A DNA stretch of 25,716 nucleotides from CAUPWF01 sp036656795 (GTDB lineage: Bacteria; Bacillota; Clostridia; Lachnospirales; Lachnospiraceae), in NCBI GenBank assembly GCA_036656795.1, contig JAVXHR010000027.1, forward strand, positions 1-25,716, in the 5' to 3' direction. Within the stretch, counting starts at the first letter, position 1. The number at the start of each line of letters is the position of its first letter. Below the pieces are notes generated by a model. It did no database searches and was not told where the DNA came from. It worked only from the letters and a program-made list of their open reading frames with translations. The position numbers and the translations under genes were made by a program. Positions 8,830 to 15,175 of this stretch are shown here, piece after piece.

Positions 8830-9741
8830 ATGAAGACAACATTAGTAATTATGGCGGCAGGAATTGGCAGCCGGTTTGGTGGGGGGATTAAACAACTGGA
8901 AGCAGTAGGACCACATGGCGAGATTATCATGGATTATTCTATTTATGATGCACTGGAAGCAGGATTTAATAAGGTTGTATTTATTATACGAAAAGAATTA
9001 GAAAAAGATTTTAAAGAAATTATAGGAAATCGTATTGAGGCTATCTGTGAAGTGGCTTATGCATTTCAAGAATTAGAACAGTTGCCGGATGGATTTACGG
9101 CACCATCACAGCGAACCAAACCGTGGGGAACCGGACAAGCTGTGTTAAGTTGTAAAGAGATTGTAAAGGAACCCTTTGTAGTCATTAATGCAGACGATTA
9201 CTATGGGAAAGAAGCATTTGTAAAGGTGCATAATTTTCTGGTACAAGAGCATCCGATTCAAGGGAAGCTGGATTTTTGTATGGCAGGATTTATATTGAAA
9301 AATACATTAAGTGATAACGGTGTTGTTACGCGTGGAATCTGTCATGTTGGACAGGACAGTCGCTTGGTTGATATTGTAGAGACTCATGGAATCGAGAAGA
9401 CGGCGAAAGGTGCAGTGGTAAAGATAGGCGAAGAACTGGTAACTATTGATGTAGAGAATCATGTATCTATGAATATGTGGGGATTAACAACAGAATTTTT
9501 TGCTATATTAGAAGAAGGTTTTATAACTTTTCTTTCAGAACAGGCACCAGATGATTATAAATCGGAGTATTTGTTACCAACAATTATAGATCAATTAATC
9601 AAGAACAATCAGGCACAAGTTACGGTGCTGGAGACAAAGGATCAGTGGTTTGGCGTTACGTACAAAGAGGATAAACAAGTTGTGGTAGATTCTTTTGCAC
9701 AATTAATTCAAGAGGGAGTTTATCAAGAAAAGTTATTTTGA
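8830..9741 (+). CDS. Nucleotidyltransferase family protein (sugar-nucleotide type)
   Basis: A 303-residue Rossmann-like nucleotidyltransferase. The N-terminus MAAGIGSRFGGGIKQLEAVG is the nucleotide-binding G-x-G-x-R-F-x-x-x-K-Q loop of NDP-sugar pyrophosphorylases. RTKPWGTGQAVL supplies the base-binding motif, and VVINADDYYG holds the metal-binding Asp pair. It would join a sugar phosphate to an NTP, but neither partner is determined by the sequence, and I see no partner gene that fixes the pathway. AAAAGGAGACG precedes the ATG. It follows the GH13 gene by 27 bases, which suggests a shared transcript and a link to glucan or envelope sugar metabolism. The C-terminal region lacks the hexapeptide repeats of GlmU/GlgC-type enzymes. 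Confidence 0.85.
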   Translation: MKTTLVIMAAGIGSRFGGGIKQLEAVGPHGEIIMDYSIYDALEAGFNKVVFIIRKELEKDFKEIIGNRIEAICEVAYAFQELEQLPDGFTAPSQRTKPWGTGQAVLSCKEIVKEPFVVINADDYYGKEAFVKVHNFLVQEHPIQGKLDFCMAGFILKNTLSDNGVVTRGICHVGQDSRLVDIVETHGIEKTAKGAVVKIGEELVTIDVENHVSMNMWGLTTEFFAILEEGFITFLSEQAPDDYKSEYLLPTIIDQLIKNNQAQVTVLETKDQWFGVTYKEDKQVVVDSFAQLIQEGVYQEKLF

Positions 9742-9744
9742 TAC

Positions 9745-9773
9745 TTGCACTTTTGCATTTATCGTGATATAAA
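9745..9773 (+). promoter_or_regulatory. Sigma-A promoter for the tRNA-Tyr/tRNA-Leu unit
   Basis: TTGCAC at 9745-9750, a spacer of exactly 17 bases, and TATAAA at 9768-9773. It begins just after the stop codon of the upstream gene and lies about 33 bases before the first tRNA. Confidence 0.75.
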
Positions 9774-9806
9774 TATATATTGTAGTGGTAAGTAATCACT
9801 ACATAT

Positions 9807-9888
9807 GGATGGGTTCCCGAGTGGCCAAAGGGGGCAGACTGTAAATCTGTTGGCAGCGCCTTCGAAGGTTCGAATCCTTCTCCATCCA
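9807..9888 (+). tRNA. tRNA-Tyr (anticodon GUA)
   Basis: An 82-base class II tRNA. The acceptor GGATGGG pairs with TCCATCC (9881-9887) with one G-U pair, and the discriminator is A. The anticodon GTA is at 9841-9843 in the loop CTGTAAA; the T arm is GAAGG-TTCGAAT-CCTTC, and a long variable arm is present as expected for bacterial tRNA-Tyr. CCA is not encoded. Confidence 0.97.
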
Positions 9889-9957
9889 TTACACTAAGAT
9901 ATGAGGAAACAGTGAAGCAAAATTCGAGTATCCACTTTGATTCTTAGGTGTTCAGAT

Positions 9958-10044
9958 GCCGGCGTGGCGGAACTGGCAGACGCACAGGACTTAAAATCCT
10001 GCGGGACTTATACTCCCGTACCGGTTCGATTCCGGTCGCCGGCA
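9958..10044 (+). tRNA. tRNA-Leu (anticodon UAA)
   Basis: An 87-base class II tRNA. The acceptor GCCGGCG pairs with CGCCGGC, discriminator A at 10044. The anticodon TAA is at 9992-9994 in the loop CTTAAAA; the stem GCGGGACTTATACTCCCGT gives the long variable arm, and the T arm is ACCGG-TTCGATT-CCGGT. CCA is not encoded. It lies 69 bases after tRNA-Tyr, probably on the same transcript. Confidence 0.97.
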
Positions 10045-10051
10045 TTAGTGG

Positions 10052-10096
10052 AAAGTGCTTCAAACTCTTGTAGATAAAGGGATTGAAGCACTTTTT
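10052..10096 (+). terminator. Rho-independent terminator after the tRNAs
   Basis: AAAGTGCTTCAA at 10052-10063 pairs perfectly over 12 bases with TTGAAGCACTTT at 10083-10094, and a T-run ends at 10096. It closes the tRNA unit seven bases after tRNA-Leu. Confidence 0.9.
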
Positions 10097-10196
10097 GTGT
10101 GTGCCAGTAATGATACTAATTAAGGAAAATCATACAGTGTGTGGTAGATTAGAAGACATTGAAAAATAGAACAATTTGGAAAGTGTGGTGATAATG

Positions 10197-10937
10197 ATGT
10201 TACATATTATATTGTGTGATGATGACCGTTTTATACTGCAACTTTCGCAGGAGAAGATAGAACAGGCGATTTACAGCAATCAATTGGAAGCAAAGATATC
10301 TTGTAAAACAACAGAGTCCAGCGAGATGTTACAGTATATAAGCAAAAATGAAGGAAATTATCTGGTCTTTCTAGATCTTGATTTTGGGTATGGAAAATTA
10401 AATGGAATTGATGTGGCGAAACAAATTCGAAAAATCACATCAGATGCAAAAGTAGTATTTACCACAAATCATTTTGAGATGGCAATGCAAGTGTTATCAA
10501 GCGGGGTAGAGCCTTTTGGATTCTTAGAAAAAACAACAGATATGAATGAGCTTACACAAGGGTATGTAAGATATATTCAGATGGCAATTAGCTTATTTGC
10601 ACCACAGGTAAAGGAAGAGGATGTTCTAAATCTGACGGTGGGAATAGGAGAAGTCATAAAGATAGACAAGAGTCAAATCCTTTATCTGGAAGCAGAAAAA
10701 TCTATTTCGCATGGAATCTCGTATCATACGATGGACGGTTCTTGTATCACAGTACGAGATACCATGGAACATTGCAGAGAGGTGATTGGAGAAGGGTATA
10801 TTAGAGTGCATCGTTCTTTTTTAGTCCATGGGAGATATATGGTTTCATTACATGGAACCATGATTAAAATGGCAAATGGAGAGCAAGTTCCCTGTGCAGT
10901 GCGTATGTTACACGAGGTGAAAAAATGGTTGAAATAG
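10197..10937 (+). CDS. LytTR-family response regulator (AgrA-like)
   Basis: About 246 residues. A receiver domain (1-125) begins LHIILCDDD, with the acidic pocket there, the phospho-acceptor Asp in LVFLDLDFG, a Thr in VVFTTNH and the conserved Lys in FGFLEKTTD. The C-terminal LytTR DNA-binding domain (about 145-246) includes KSQILYLEAEK and EGYIRVHRSFLVHGRYM. Such regulators bind imperfect direct repeats about two helical turns apart. The frame is open upstream to a TTG at 10176, but I chose ATG 10197 because GGTGA lies five bases before it and homologues begin MLHIILCDDD; ATG 10194 is also possible. The stop overlaps the kinase gene by 13 bases, so the pair forms one two-component system. 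Confidence 0.9.
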   Translation: MLHIILCDDDRFILQLSQEKIEQAIYSNQLEAKISCKTTESSEMLQYISKNEGNYLVFLDLDFGYGKLNGIDVAKQIRKITSDAKVVFTTNHFEMAMQVLSSGVEPFGFLEKTTDMNELTQGYVRYIQMAISLFAPQVKEEDVLNLTVGIGEVIKIDKSQILYLEAEKSISHGISYHTMDGSCITVRDTMEHCREVIGEGYIRVHRSFLVHGRYMVSLHGTMIKMANGEQVPCAVRMLHEVKKWLK

Positions 10938-12475
10938 AAATATGGAATTCTTTGATATATATGGTAGTTATCGTACTTGGTGCAGGGATATGGAAAATAA
11001 TTTTCAGAAAAAGAAATAACGTAATGTTAGAAACGGTTCTTGTTACAGTTGTTGGATTATTGCTACTTGCATTTGTTTCTCCCGGATATATGTATAAGAC
11101 GTTTGTGGGAAGTATAGTGACCATTGATTTCTTTCAGGTGATTGCAGCGGTTACTGCAATTTGGGCGATTCAATACGTGAAACTACAGTTGTCAGACTAT
11201 ATCATATTGGTTGTTGGCATCTTTATGATGAAACAATATTATTACGGAGATGTATATGGCGAGGGATTATTGCTTTGTGGTTCATTTTCTTTGCTTTGTA
11301 TTGTAACGCGAAGTTGCTATGGAAAGTTGAAAGAGTTATCTTTGCAAATTGATTTGTCATTACTGGGTGCGGCTTTTGTATATATATTCTATGAGGTGCT
11401 ATATGAAAAGGGGCTTCGTGGAGTATACTATGGGATTGCAATGGGATATGAGCGTTATCAAAAGGTAGTTATTGTAGCACTTATGGCACTGCTGGTACTG
11501 GGGGTTACTTTTGTACTCATTGCATGTTTGAAACACCTATTTCATCTTTATGTGGTACAGTTACAAGAATTCAGTGAAAAATATGCTGAAATCGGTTATT
11601 ATTTGTTGGGAATCCCGTGTTTTGTAGTTGTATTACTTCTTTTTATGGACGGTTTGTCTATGGAATTGATATGGTTGAAATCACAGATGATATTCTGGAA
11701 GTTTGCAGTGATTTTATTATTTGTTGGAACTCAGATTTTCTACATTAAATTATTAATGACAACAATACATTTAAAAGAGCGTATTAAGTATCAGGAGACA
11801 GAACAGGATAATCTGATATTGTATCAACAGGATTTTCGTGAGAACATGGAGGATATCAGAGAAGCAAAACATGATATGAAGAATATATTTCTTACCATGG
11901 GAGAATATGTAAAACGCTCACAAGATGAGGAATTTCAAACATATTATGCAGAAAAGATAGCTCCTTATGCAAGAAATGAAATGCAGATGAATGATATATA
12001 TGTACGGTTGCAGGATATTCAAAATGAATCTGTAAAAGCTTTTTTGTATTATAAAATATTGCAGTGTAAAGAAGAGAAGGTTGTAGTTTTATTGAAAACA
12101 ACACTGGATCATAGCCTATTGCCATATATGACAGATAGTTCGACGATATTAAGAATTCTTGGAATATTTCTAGATAATGCAATAGAAGAATCTAGGCAAC
12201 AAGAAGAAAATGGGGTGTATATTCAGATTACAGAGAGTCAAAATCAGGCAAACTTTATGGTGAAAAATAAGGTGCGGGAGTCGGTGAGGCAGCAAGGTAT
12301 TCATATAGGGACTACAGACAAAGGTCTTGGAAGAGGAAATGGATTGAAAATAGTTGCTAAATTAATAAAAAAACATTCTGATATTATATGGAATTCCTAT
12401 TTTCAGGAAAATGAATATGTGCAAAGTATTACAATTACAAGAACAATAATTAAACACAAAAATGCCCAAACGTAG
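10925..12475 (+). CDS. Agr-type GHKL sensor histidine kinase
   Basis: A 516-residue membrane kinase. About eight or nine hydrophobic segments fill residues 8-275, with little extracytoplasmic sequence between them, as in peptide-sensing AgrC-like kinases. The phosphorylation motif is REAKHDMKNIF with H316, followed by a GHKL ATPase domain: the N box ILGIFLDNAIEES (Asn near 418) and the G box GLGRGNGLKIVAKLI (near 465). It should phosphorylate the LytTR regulator encoded just upstream. GAGGTG precedes the ATG inside the upstream gene. No AgrB protease or short AgrD-like peptide gene is visible nearby, so the ligand is unknown. Homologues are often called natural product sensors. Confidence 0.9.
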   Translation: MVEIEIWNSLIYMVVIVLGAGIWKIIFRKRNNVMLETVLVTVVGLLLLAFVSPGYMYKTFVGSIVTIDFFQVIAAVTAIWAIQYVKLQLSDYIILVVGIFMMKQYYYGDVYGEGLLLCGSFSLLCIVTRSCYGKLKELSLQIDLSLLGAAFVYIFYEVLYEKGLRGVYYGIAMGYERYQKVVIVALMALLVLGVTFVLIACLKHLFHLYVVQLQEFSEKYAEIGYYLLGIPCFVVVLLLFMDGLSMELIWLKSQMIFWKFAVILLFVGTQIFYIKLLMTTIHLKERIKYQETEQDNLILYQQDFRENMEDIREAKHDMKNIFLTMGEYVKRSQDEEFQTYYAEKIAPYARNEMQMNDIYVRLQDIQNESVKAFLYYKILQCKEEKVVVLLKTTLDHSLLPYMTDSSTILRILGIFLDNAIEESRQQEENGVYIQITESQNQANFMVKNKVRESVRQQGIHIGTTDKGLGRGNGLKIVAKLIKKHSDIIWNSYFQENEYVQSITITRTIIKHKNAQT

Positions 12476-12503
12476 TGTAATTGGCACAAGCGTAGGGGGC
12501 GTA
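12469..12503 (+). promoter_or_regulatory. Candidate operator: three CGTA repeats after the kinase gene
   Basis: AACGTAGTG (12469-12477) and AGCGTAGGG (12489-12497) are similar nonamers 20 bases apart, and a third GCGTA lies at 12499-12503. Paired nonamers about two turns apart are how LytTR proteins bind. The spacing is one short of the usual, and the match to AgrA-type sites is partial, so this is only a candidate. Confidence 0.25.
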
Positions 12504-12527
12504 TTAAAATATAAGCAGGAGTTTAAG

Positions 12528-12562
12528 TCATGAGGCAAATCACAGATATGTCTCATGATTTT
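12528..12562 (+). terminator. Weak terminator-like hairpin after the kinase gene
   Basis: TCATGAG at 12528-12534 pairs with CTCATGA at 12552-12558 around a 17-base loop holding a small ACA/TGT pair, followed by TTTT. The stem is short and AT-rich, so termination may be partial. Confidence 0.45.
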
Positions 12563-12566
12563 GTGC

Positions 12567-12597
12567 TATAGTGAACCCCAAAATAGAAACGGGGGTT
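12567..12597 (+). promoter_or_regulatory. Possible -10 element and hairpin masking the ribosome binding site
   Basis: TATAGT at 12567-12572 could be a -10 element, but there is no good -35 at the usual distance. Just downstream AACCCC (12574-12579) can pair with GGGGTT (12592-12597). That run includes GGGGG, the only ribosome binding site candidate for the ATG at 12602, so the leader may control translation. Confidence 0.3.
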
Positions 12598-12601
12598 TTA
12601 C

Positions 12602-14053
12602 ATGATGATAGGATATATTAAAGAAACGGGAATGTATGTGGCGATAGGTCTATTAGTCTGGTTAGTGTATATTTTAATAGTAGAATTAAAATTATGGTTG
12701 GATAAAAGTCAGATTTCATGGGTAGAACGTGTGGCTCTTTTGACACTGGGAATGTATTTGATTGTTATATTTGCAGTGACGATTTCACCCATATATGGTT
12801 GGAATGGCAGGATTAATTGGCAGACAGTGAATTTTATCCCGGGTCAAGTATTGAAAGAAGTGGGAGGCAATCCACTCAATTTTTTTGGGAATGTGTGTAT
12901 GTTTGTTCCACTTGGGTTTTTGGTGCCACTTGTATCGCACTGGTTTCATGAAGGACAACGAACGATTTTTATCGGCACGATGGTATCACTTGGGATCGAA
13001 TGTATACAACTTTTCTCGGGAAGAGGAACGGATGTTGATGATGTGATACTTAATACATTTGGGGCTTTAATTGGCTTTATCATCTTTTATATATTGGGAA
13101 GATGGGTGCCCGATATTAAAAGTATTACAGGAATCCGGAGGAAGAATCATACAAAGAAATTTTGTAAGGATCAATTTTTAGTATATCTATTAATAGTTGC
13201 GATGTGTGTATCTGTAATGGGTACTGGTGGATATGAAAGAGGGAAAGAGAAAGTCATAGCACCATTGGATGCAGGGCAAGTGAGTGTAATGCATGCAAAA
13301 AGTGGACGGGATATCTACGGCATAAATCCCAATGCTAAAATTGCTCCGGCAAGTACTGCTAAGCTCTTGACAGCACTTGTAGTGACAAAATATTGCAAAC
13401 CAAATGAGGAAACTACAGTAGGAGAAGAACTGAATCGTGTTGCTGTGGATTCTTCCAGAGCGGGTCTAAAAAAAGGAAATGTATTGACTGTAAAACAGCT
13501 ATTGGAAGGATTGTTACTTCCGTCTGGAAATGATGCGGCCTATACATTGGCGGTGTATACAGGACGAAAGATAGCCCAAAATTCATCCATTTCTTTTACA
13601 GAGGCAGTAGAGATATTTACAGGAGAAATGAATAAACAAGCTAAAAAAATTGGGGCGAATCAGTCTTGTTTTGTAAATCCGGATGGTTATGATGCACAGG
13701 GGCAATACACCAATGCCCGAGACTTATCTTACATTGCAAAAGAATTTTTAGATGCGAAGATTGGTAATGTTCCATTGGCTGATATTGTAAAAGAACGAAG
13801 TATACGGGAACAATTTATCGATGGAACAGATGTAACATGGACCAACACCAATGAATTATTGAATCCATCGGGTGCGTATTACTTGAAAGAAGCAATTGGA
13901 CTTAAGACGGGAAGCTCGGAGCAAGCAGGCAATTGTCTTGTTTCAGCGGCATATGTGGGAAAAGAGTTGTATATTGTGGTGGTGATGGGGGATACCAAAA
14001 CCGGGCGATATATAGATACATTAAAGATATATGAAATGATAAAAGGAATGTGA
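12602..14053 (+). CDS. VanZ domain fused to a D-alanyl-D-alanine carboxypeptidase (S11)
   Basis: A 483-residue membrane protein with two parts in one frame. Residues 1-175 are a VanZ-family domain with four or five helices and the signatures NFFGNVCMFVPLGFLVPL and GRGTDVDDVILNTFGALIG. A further helix at about 192-210 leads to an extracytoplasmic peptidase S11 domain with all three active-site motifs: S251-T-A-K254, S308-G-N and K435-T-G. The second part should trim terminal D-Ala from peptidoglycan stem peptides. VanZ proteins confer low-level teicoplanin resistance by an unknown mechanism. Natural fusion is indicated because there is no internal start or frameshift. It lies 126 bases after the AgrC-like kinase. 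Whether it gives drug resistance is not shown by the sequence. Confidence 0.88.
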   Translation: MMIGYIKETGMYVAIGLLVWLVYILIVELKLWLDKSQISWVERVALLTLGMYLIVIFAVTISPIYGWNGRINWQTVNFIPGQVLKEVGGNPLNFFGNVCMFVPLGFLVPLVSHWFHEGQRTIFIGTMVSLGIECIQLFSGRGTDVDDVILNTFGALIGFIIFYILGRWVPDIKSITGIRRKNHTKKFCKDQFLVYLLIVAMCVSVMGTGGYERGKEKVIAPLDAGQVSVMHAKSGRDIYGINPNAKIAPASTAKLLTALVVTKYCKPNEETTVGEELNRVAVDSSRAGLKKGNVLTVKQLLEGLLLPSGNDAAYTLAVYTGRKIAQNSSISFTEAVEIFTGEMNKQAKKIGANQSCFVNPDGYDAQGQYTNARDLSYIAKEFLDAKIGNVPLADIVKERSIREQFIDGTDVTWTNTNELLNPSGAYYLKEAIGLKTGSSEQAGNCLVSAAYVGKELYIVVVMGDTKTGRYIDTLKIYEMIKGM

Positions 14054-14074
14054 TATTTAGTCATATTCCTTTTT
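14042..14074. terminator. Bidirectional terminator between converging genes
   Basis: AAAGGAATGTGA at 14042-14053 pairs with TCATATTCCTTT at 14061-14072 (12 pairs, one G-T), with TTTTT on the plus strand and TTTT on the minus strand. The left arm includes the stop codon of the carboxypeptidase gene. It serves both that gene and map, which ends at 14082. Confidence 0.85.
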
Positions 14075-14081
14075 GTGAAAA

Positions 14082-14957
14082 TTATTTGGTTAGTACCTCA
14101 ACTCCGGTTTCGGTAATTAACACCATGTATTCAATTTGTGCGGATAATCCATCGTCTTCTGTATATACGGTCCACCCGTTGTCTTCGTCGGTAAAGAAAT
14201 CAGGTCCCCCTTCATTTACCATGGGTTCAATGGTAAACATCATACCGGGTACAAGCACCATCTCGCTGCCTTTTGGTGCAACATAACAAACATAAGGGTC
14301 TTCGTGAAATTCCAAGCCAATGCCATGACCTCCAATATCCTCGACAATAGAATAACCATGTTCCTTTGCGTGAGAATTAATTGCATCCGCAATATCCCCA
14401 AGATAGCCCCAAGGCTTTGCAGCAGCCAATCCCAGTTCCACACATTCTTTTGTGATCGTTAGTATTCGCTTCGCACGTTCCGAGATAGTTCCAATAGCAA
14501 ACATACGAGAGGCATCTGAAAAATAGCCGTCCAATATGGTAGAAACATCTACATTTACAATATCCCCATCTGTTAATATAATATGTTCATCCGGAATCCC
14601 GTGGCACACTTCATTATTCAGCGATGTACACACACTTTTTGGAAAACCATTATATCCAAGGGTGGCGGGGATTCCACCATGGGCTATCGTAAAATCATGG
14701 ACAAGAGTATCAATCTCAGCAGTAGACATGCCCATCTTAATATGAGCGGCTACATGATCTAATACAGCGGTGTTAAGTGCTGCACTTCGCTTAATGCCTT
14801 CAATTTGTTTCGGGGTTTTCAAAATCTTTCGCGAAGGGACAATGTGCCCTTGGGCGGCTAATAATAAAAGCTTATTATCAATTGTCATATGGCATTTCTT
14901 ATACTTTTTTCCACTGTTACACCAACATAATTCATTTCGTTCCATGTTCTTTTCCAT
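14082..14957 (-). CDS. map: Type I methionine aminopeptidase with N-terminal SEC-C zinc motif
   Basis: A 291-residue enzyme. Residues 8-24 hold a SEC-C zinc-binding motif, CWCNSGKKYKKCH, as in SecA and in a subset of clostridial methionine aminopeptidases, where it is thought to aid ribosome binding. The catalytic pita-bread domain has the five metal ligands: Asp in IVNVDVST, Asp in YFSDASR, His in GGHGIGLEFHEDP, Glu in FTIEPMVNEG and Glu in AQIEYMVLI. It removes the initiator methionine from new proteins. The start is uncertain: the first ATG has a purine-rich AGAGAGAG directly against it, while an ATG four codons later (14945) has GGAAAAG at better spacing. It is transcribed away from pfkA from its own promoter. 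Confidence 0.95.
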   Translation of the reverse strand: MEKNMERNELCWCNSGKKYKKCHMTIDNKLLLLAAQGHIVPSRKILKTPKQIEGIKRSAALNTAVLDHVAAHIKMGMSTAEIDTLVHDFTIAHGGIPATLGYNGFPKSVCTSLNNEVCHGIPDEHIILTDGDIVNVDVSTILDGYFSDASRMFAIGTISERAKRILTITKECVELGLAAAKPWGYLGDIADAINSHAKEHGYSIVEDIGGHGIGLEFHEDPYVCYVAPKGSEMVLVPGMMFTIEPMVNEGGPDFFTDEDNGWTVYTEDDGLSAQIEYMVLITETGVEVLTK

Positions 14958-14993
14958 CTCTCTCTATGATTTTCATATTTTTATTATTTCTTA

Positions 14994-15021
14994 ATTATAC
15001 CACGCATATACATTACGTCAA
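14994..15021 (-). promoter_or_regulatory. Sigma-A promoter for map
   Basis: On the minus strand TTGACG (15021-15016) is followed after 16 bases by TATAAT (14999-14994), preceded by TGG, which makes an extended -10 element. It lies about 37 bases before the map start. Confidence 0.8.
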
Positions 15022-15023
15022 TT

Positions 15024-15087
15024 AGGGACAGGGTATTTTTAGTTTGGGACGGGGTATTTTTCAAAAATACCCCGTCCCAAACTAAAA
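15024..15087. repeat. REP/MITE-like palindrome with 25-bp perfect arms and a partial extra copy
   Basis: Bases 15037-15061 are the exact reverse complement of 15063-15087 around one C at 15062. The core is GGGACGGGGTATTTTT and its complement. A second, one-mismatch direct copy of this 16-mer (GGGACAGGGTATTTTT) is at 15025-15040. The palindrome fills nearly all the space between the -35 boxes of map and pfkA. Elements with this type of GGGAC...GTCCC core occur as dispersed repeats in some Clostridia, as I recall; copy number cannot be seen from this window. Confidence 0.8.
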
Positions 15088-15101
15088 CCAAACTAAAAAA
15101 A

Positions 15102-15130
15102 TTGAAAAAAAGACTAAAATAAGTTATAAT
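15102..15130 (+). promoter_or_regulatory. Sigma-A promoter for pfkA-dnaX-ebfC-recR
   Basis: TTGAAA at 15102-15107, exactly 17 bases, then a perfect TATAAT at 15125-15130. The leader to the pfkA start is about 40 bases. Confidence 0.85.
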
Positions 15131-15175
15131 ACCTAGATATAATTGACTATCAAGTGATGGGAAGGTCGTGAACGT

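Noticed and set aside
9889..9957. Hairpin in the spacer between the two tRNAs (ACACTAAGA with TCTTAGGTGT).
   Set aside because: It contains a bulge, has no T-run and probably only reflects tRNA precursor folding, so it is not called a terminator.
10176..10196. TTG start for the response regulator.
   Set aside because: It has no Shine-Dalgarno sequence at proper spacing and adds residues not found before the receiver domain; ATG 10197 (or 10194) is better.
10197..12475. Complete Agr quorum-sensing system.
   Set aside because: The regulator and kinase are Agr-like, but I searched the flanks for an AgrB-like membrane protease and a short AgrD-like peptide gene and found neither.
12602..14053. 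Vancomycin resistance operon.
   Set aside because: Only VanZ and an S11 carboxypeptidase are present; there is no vanH, D-Ala-D-Lac ligase or vanX, and the two-component system is not of the VanR/VanS type.
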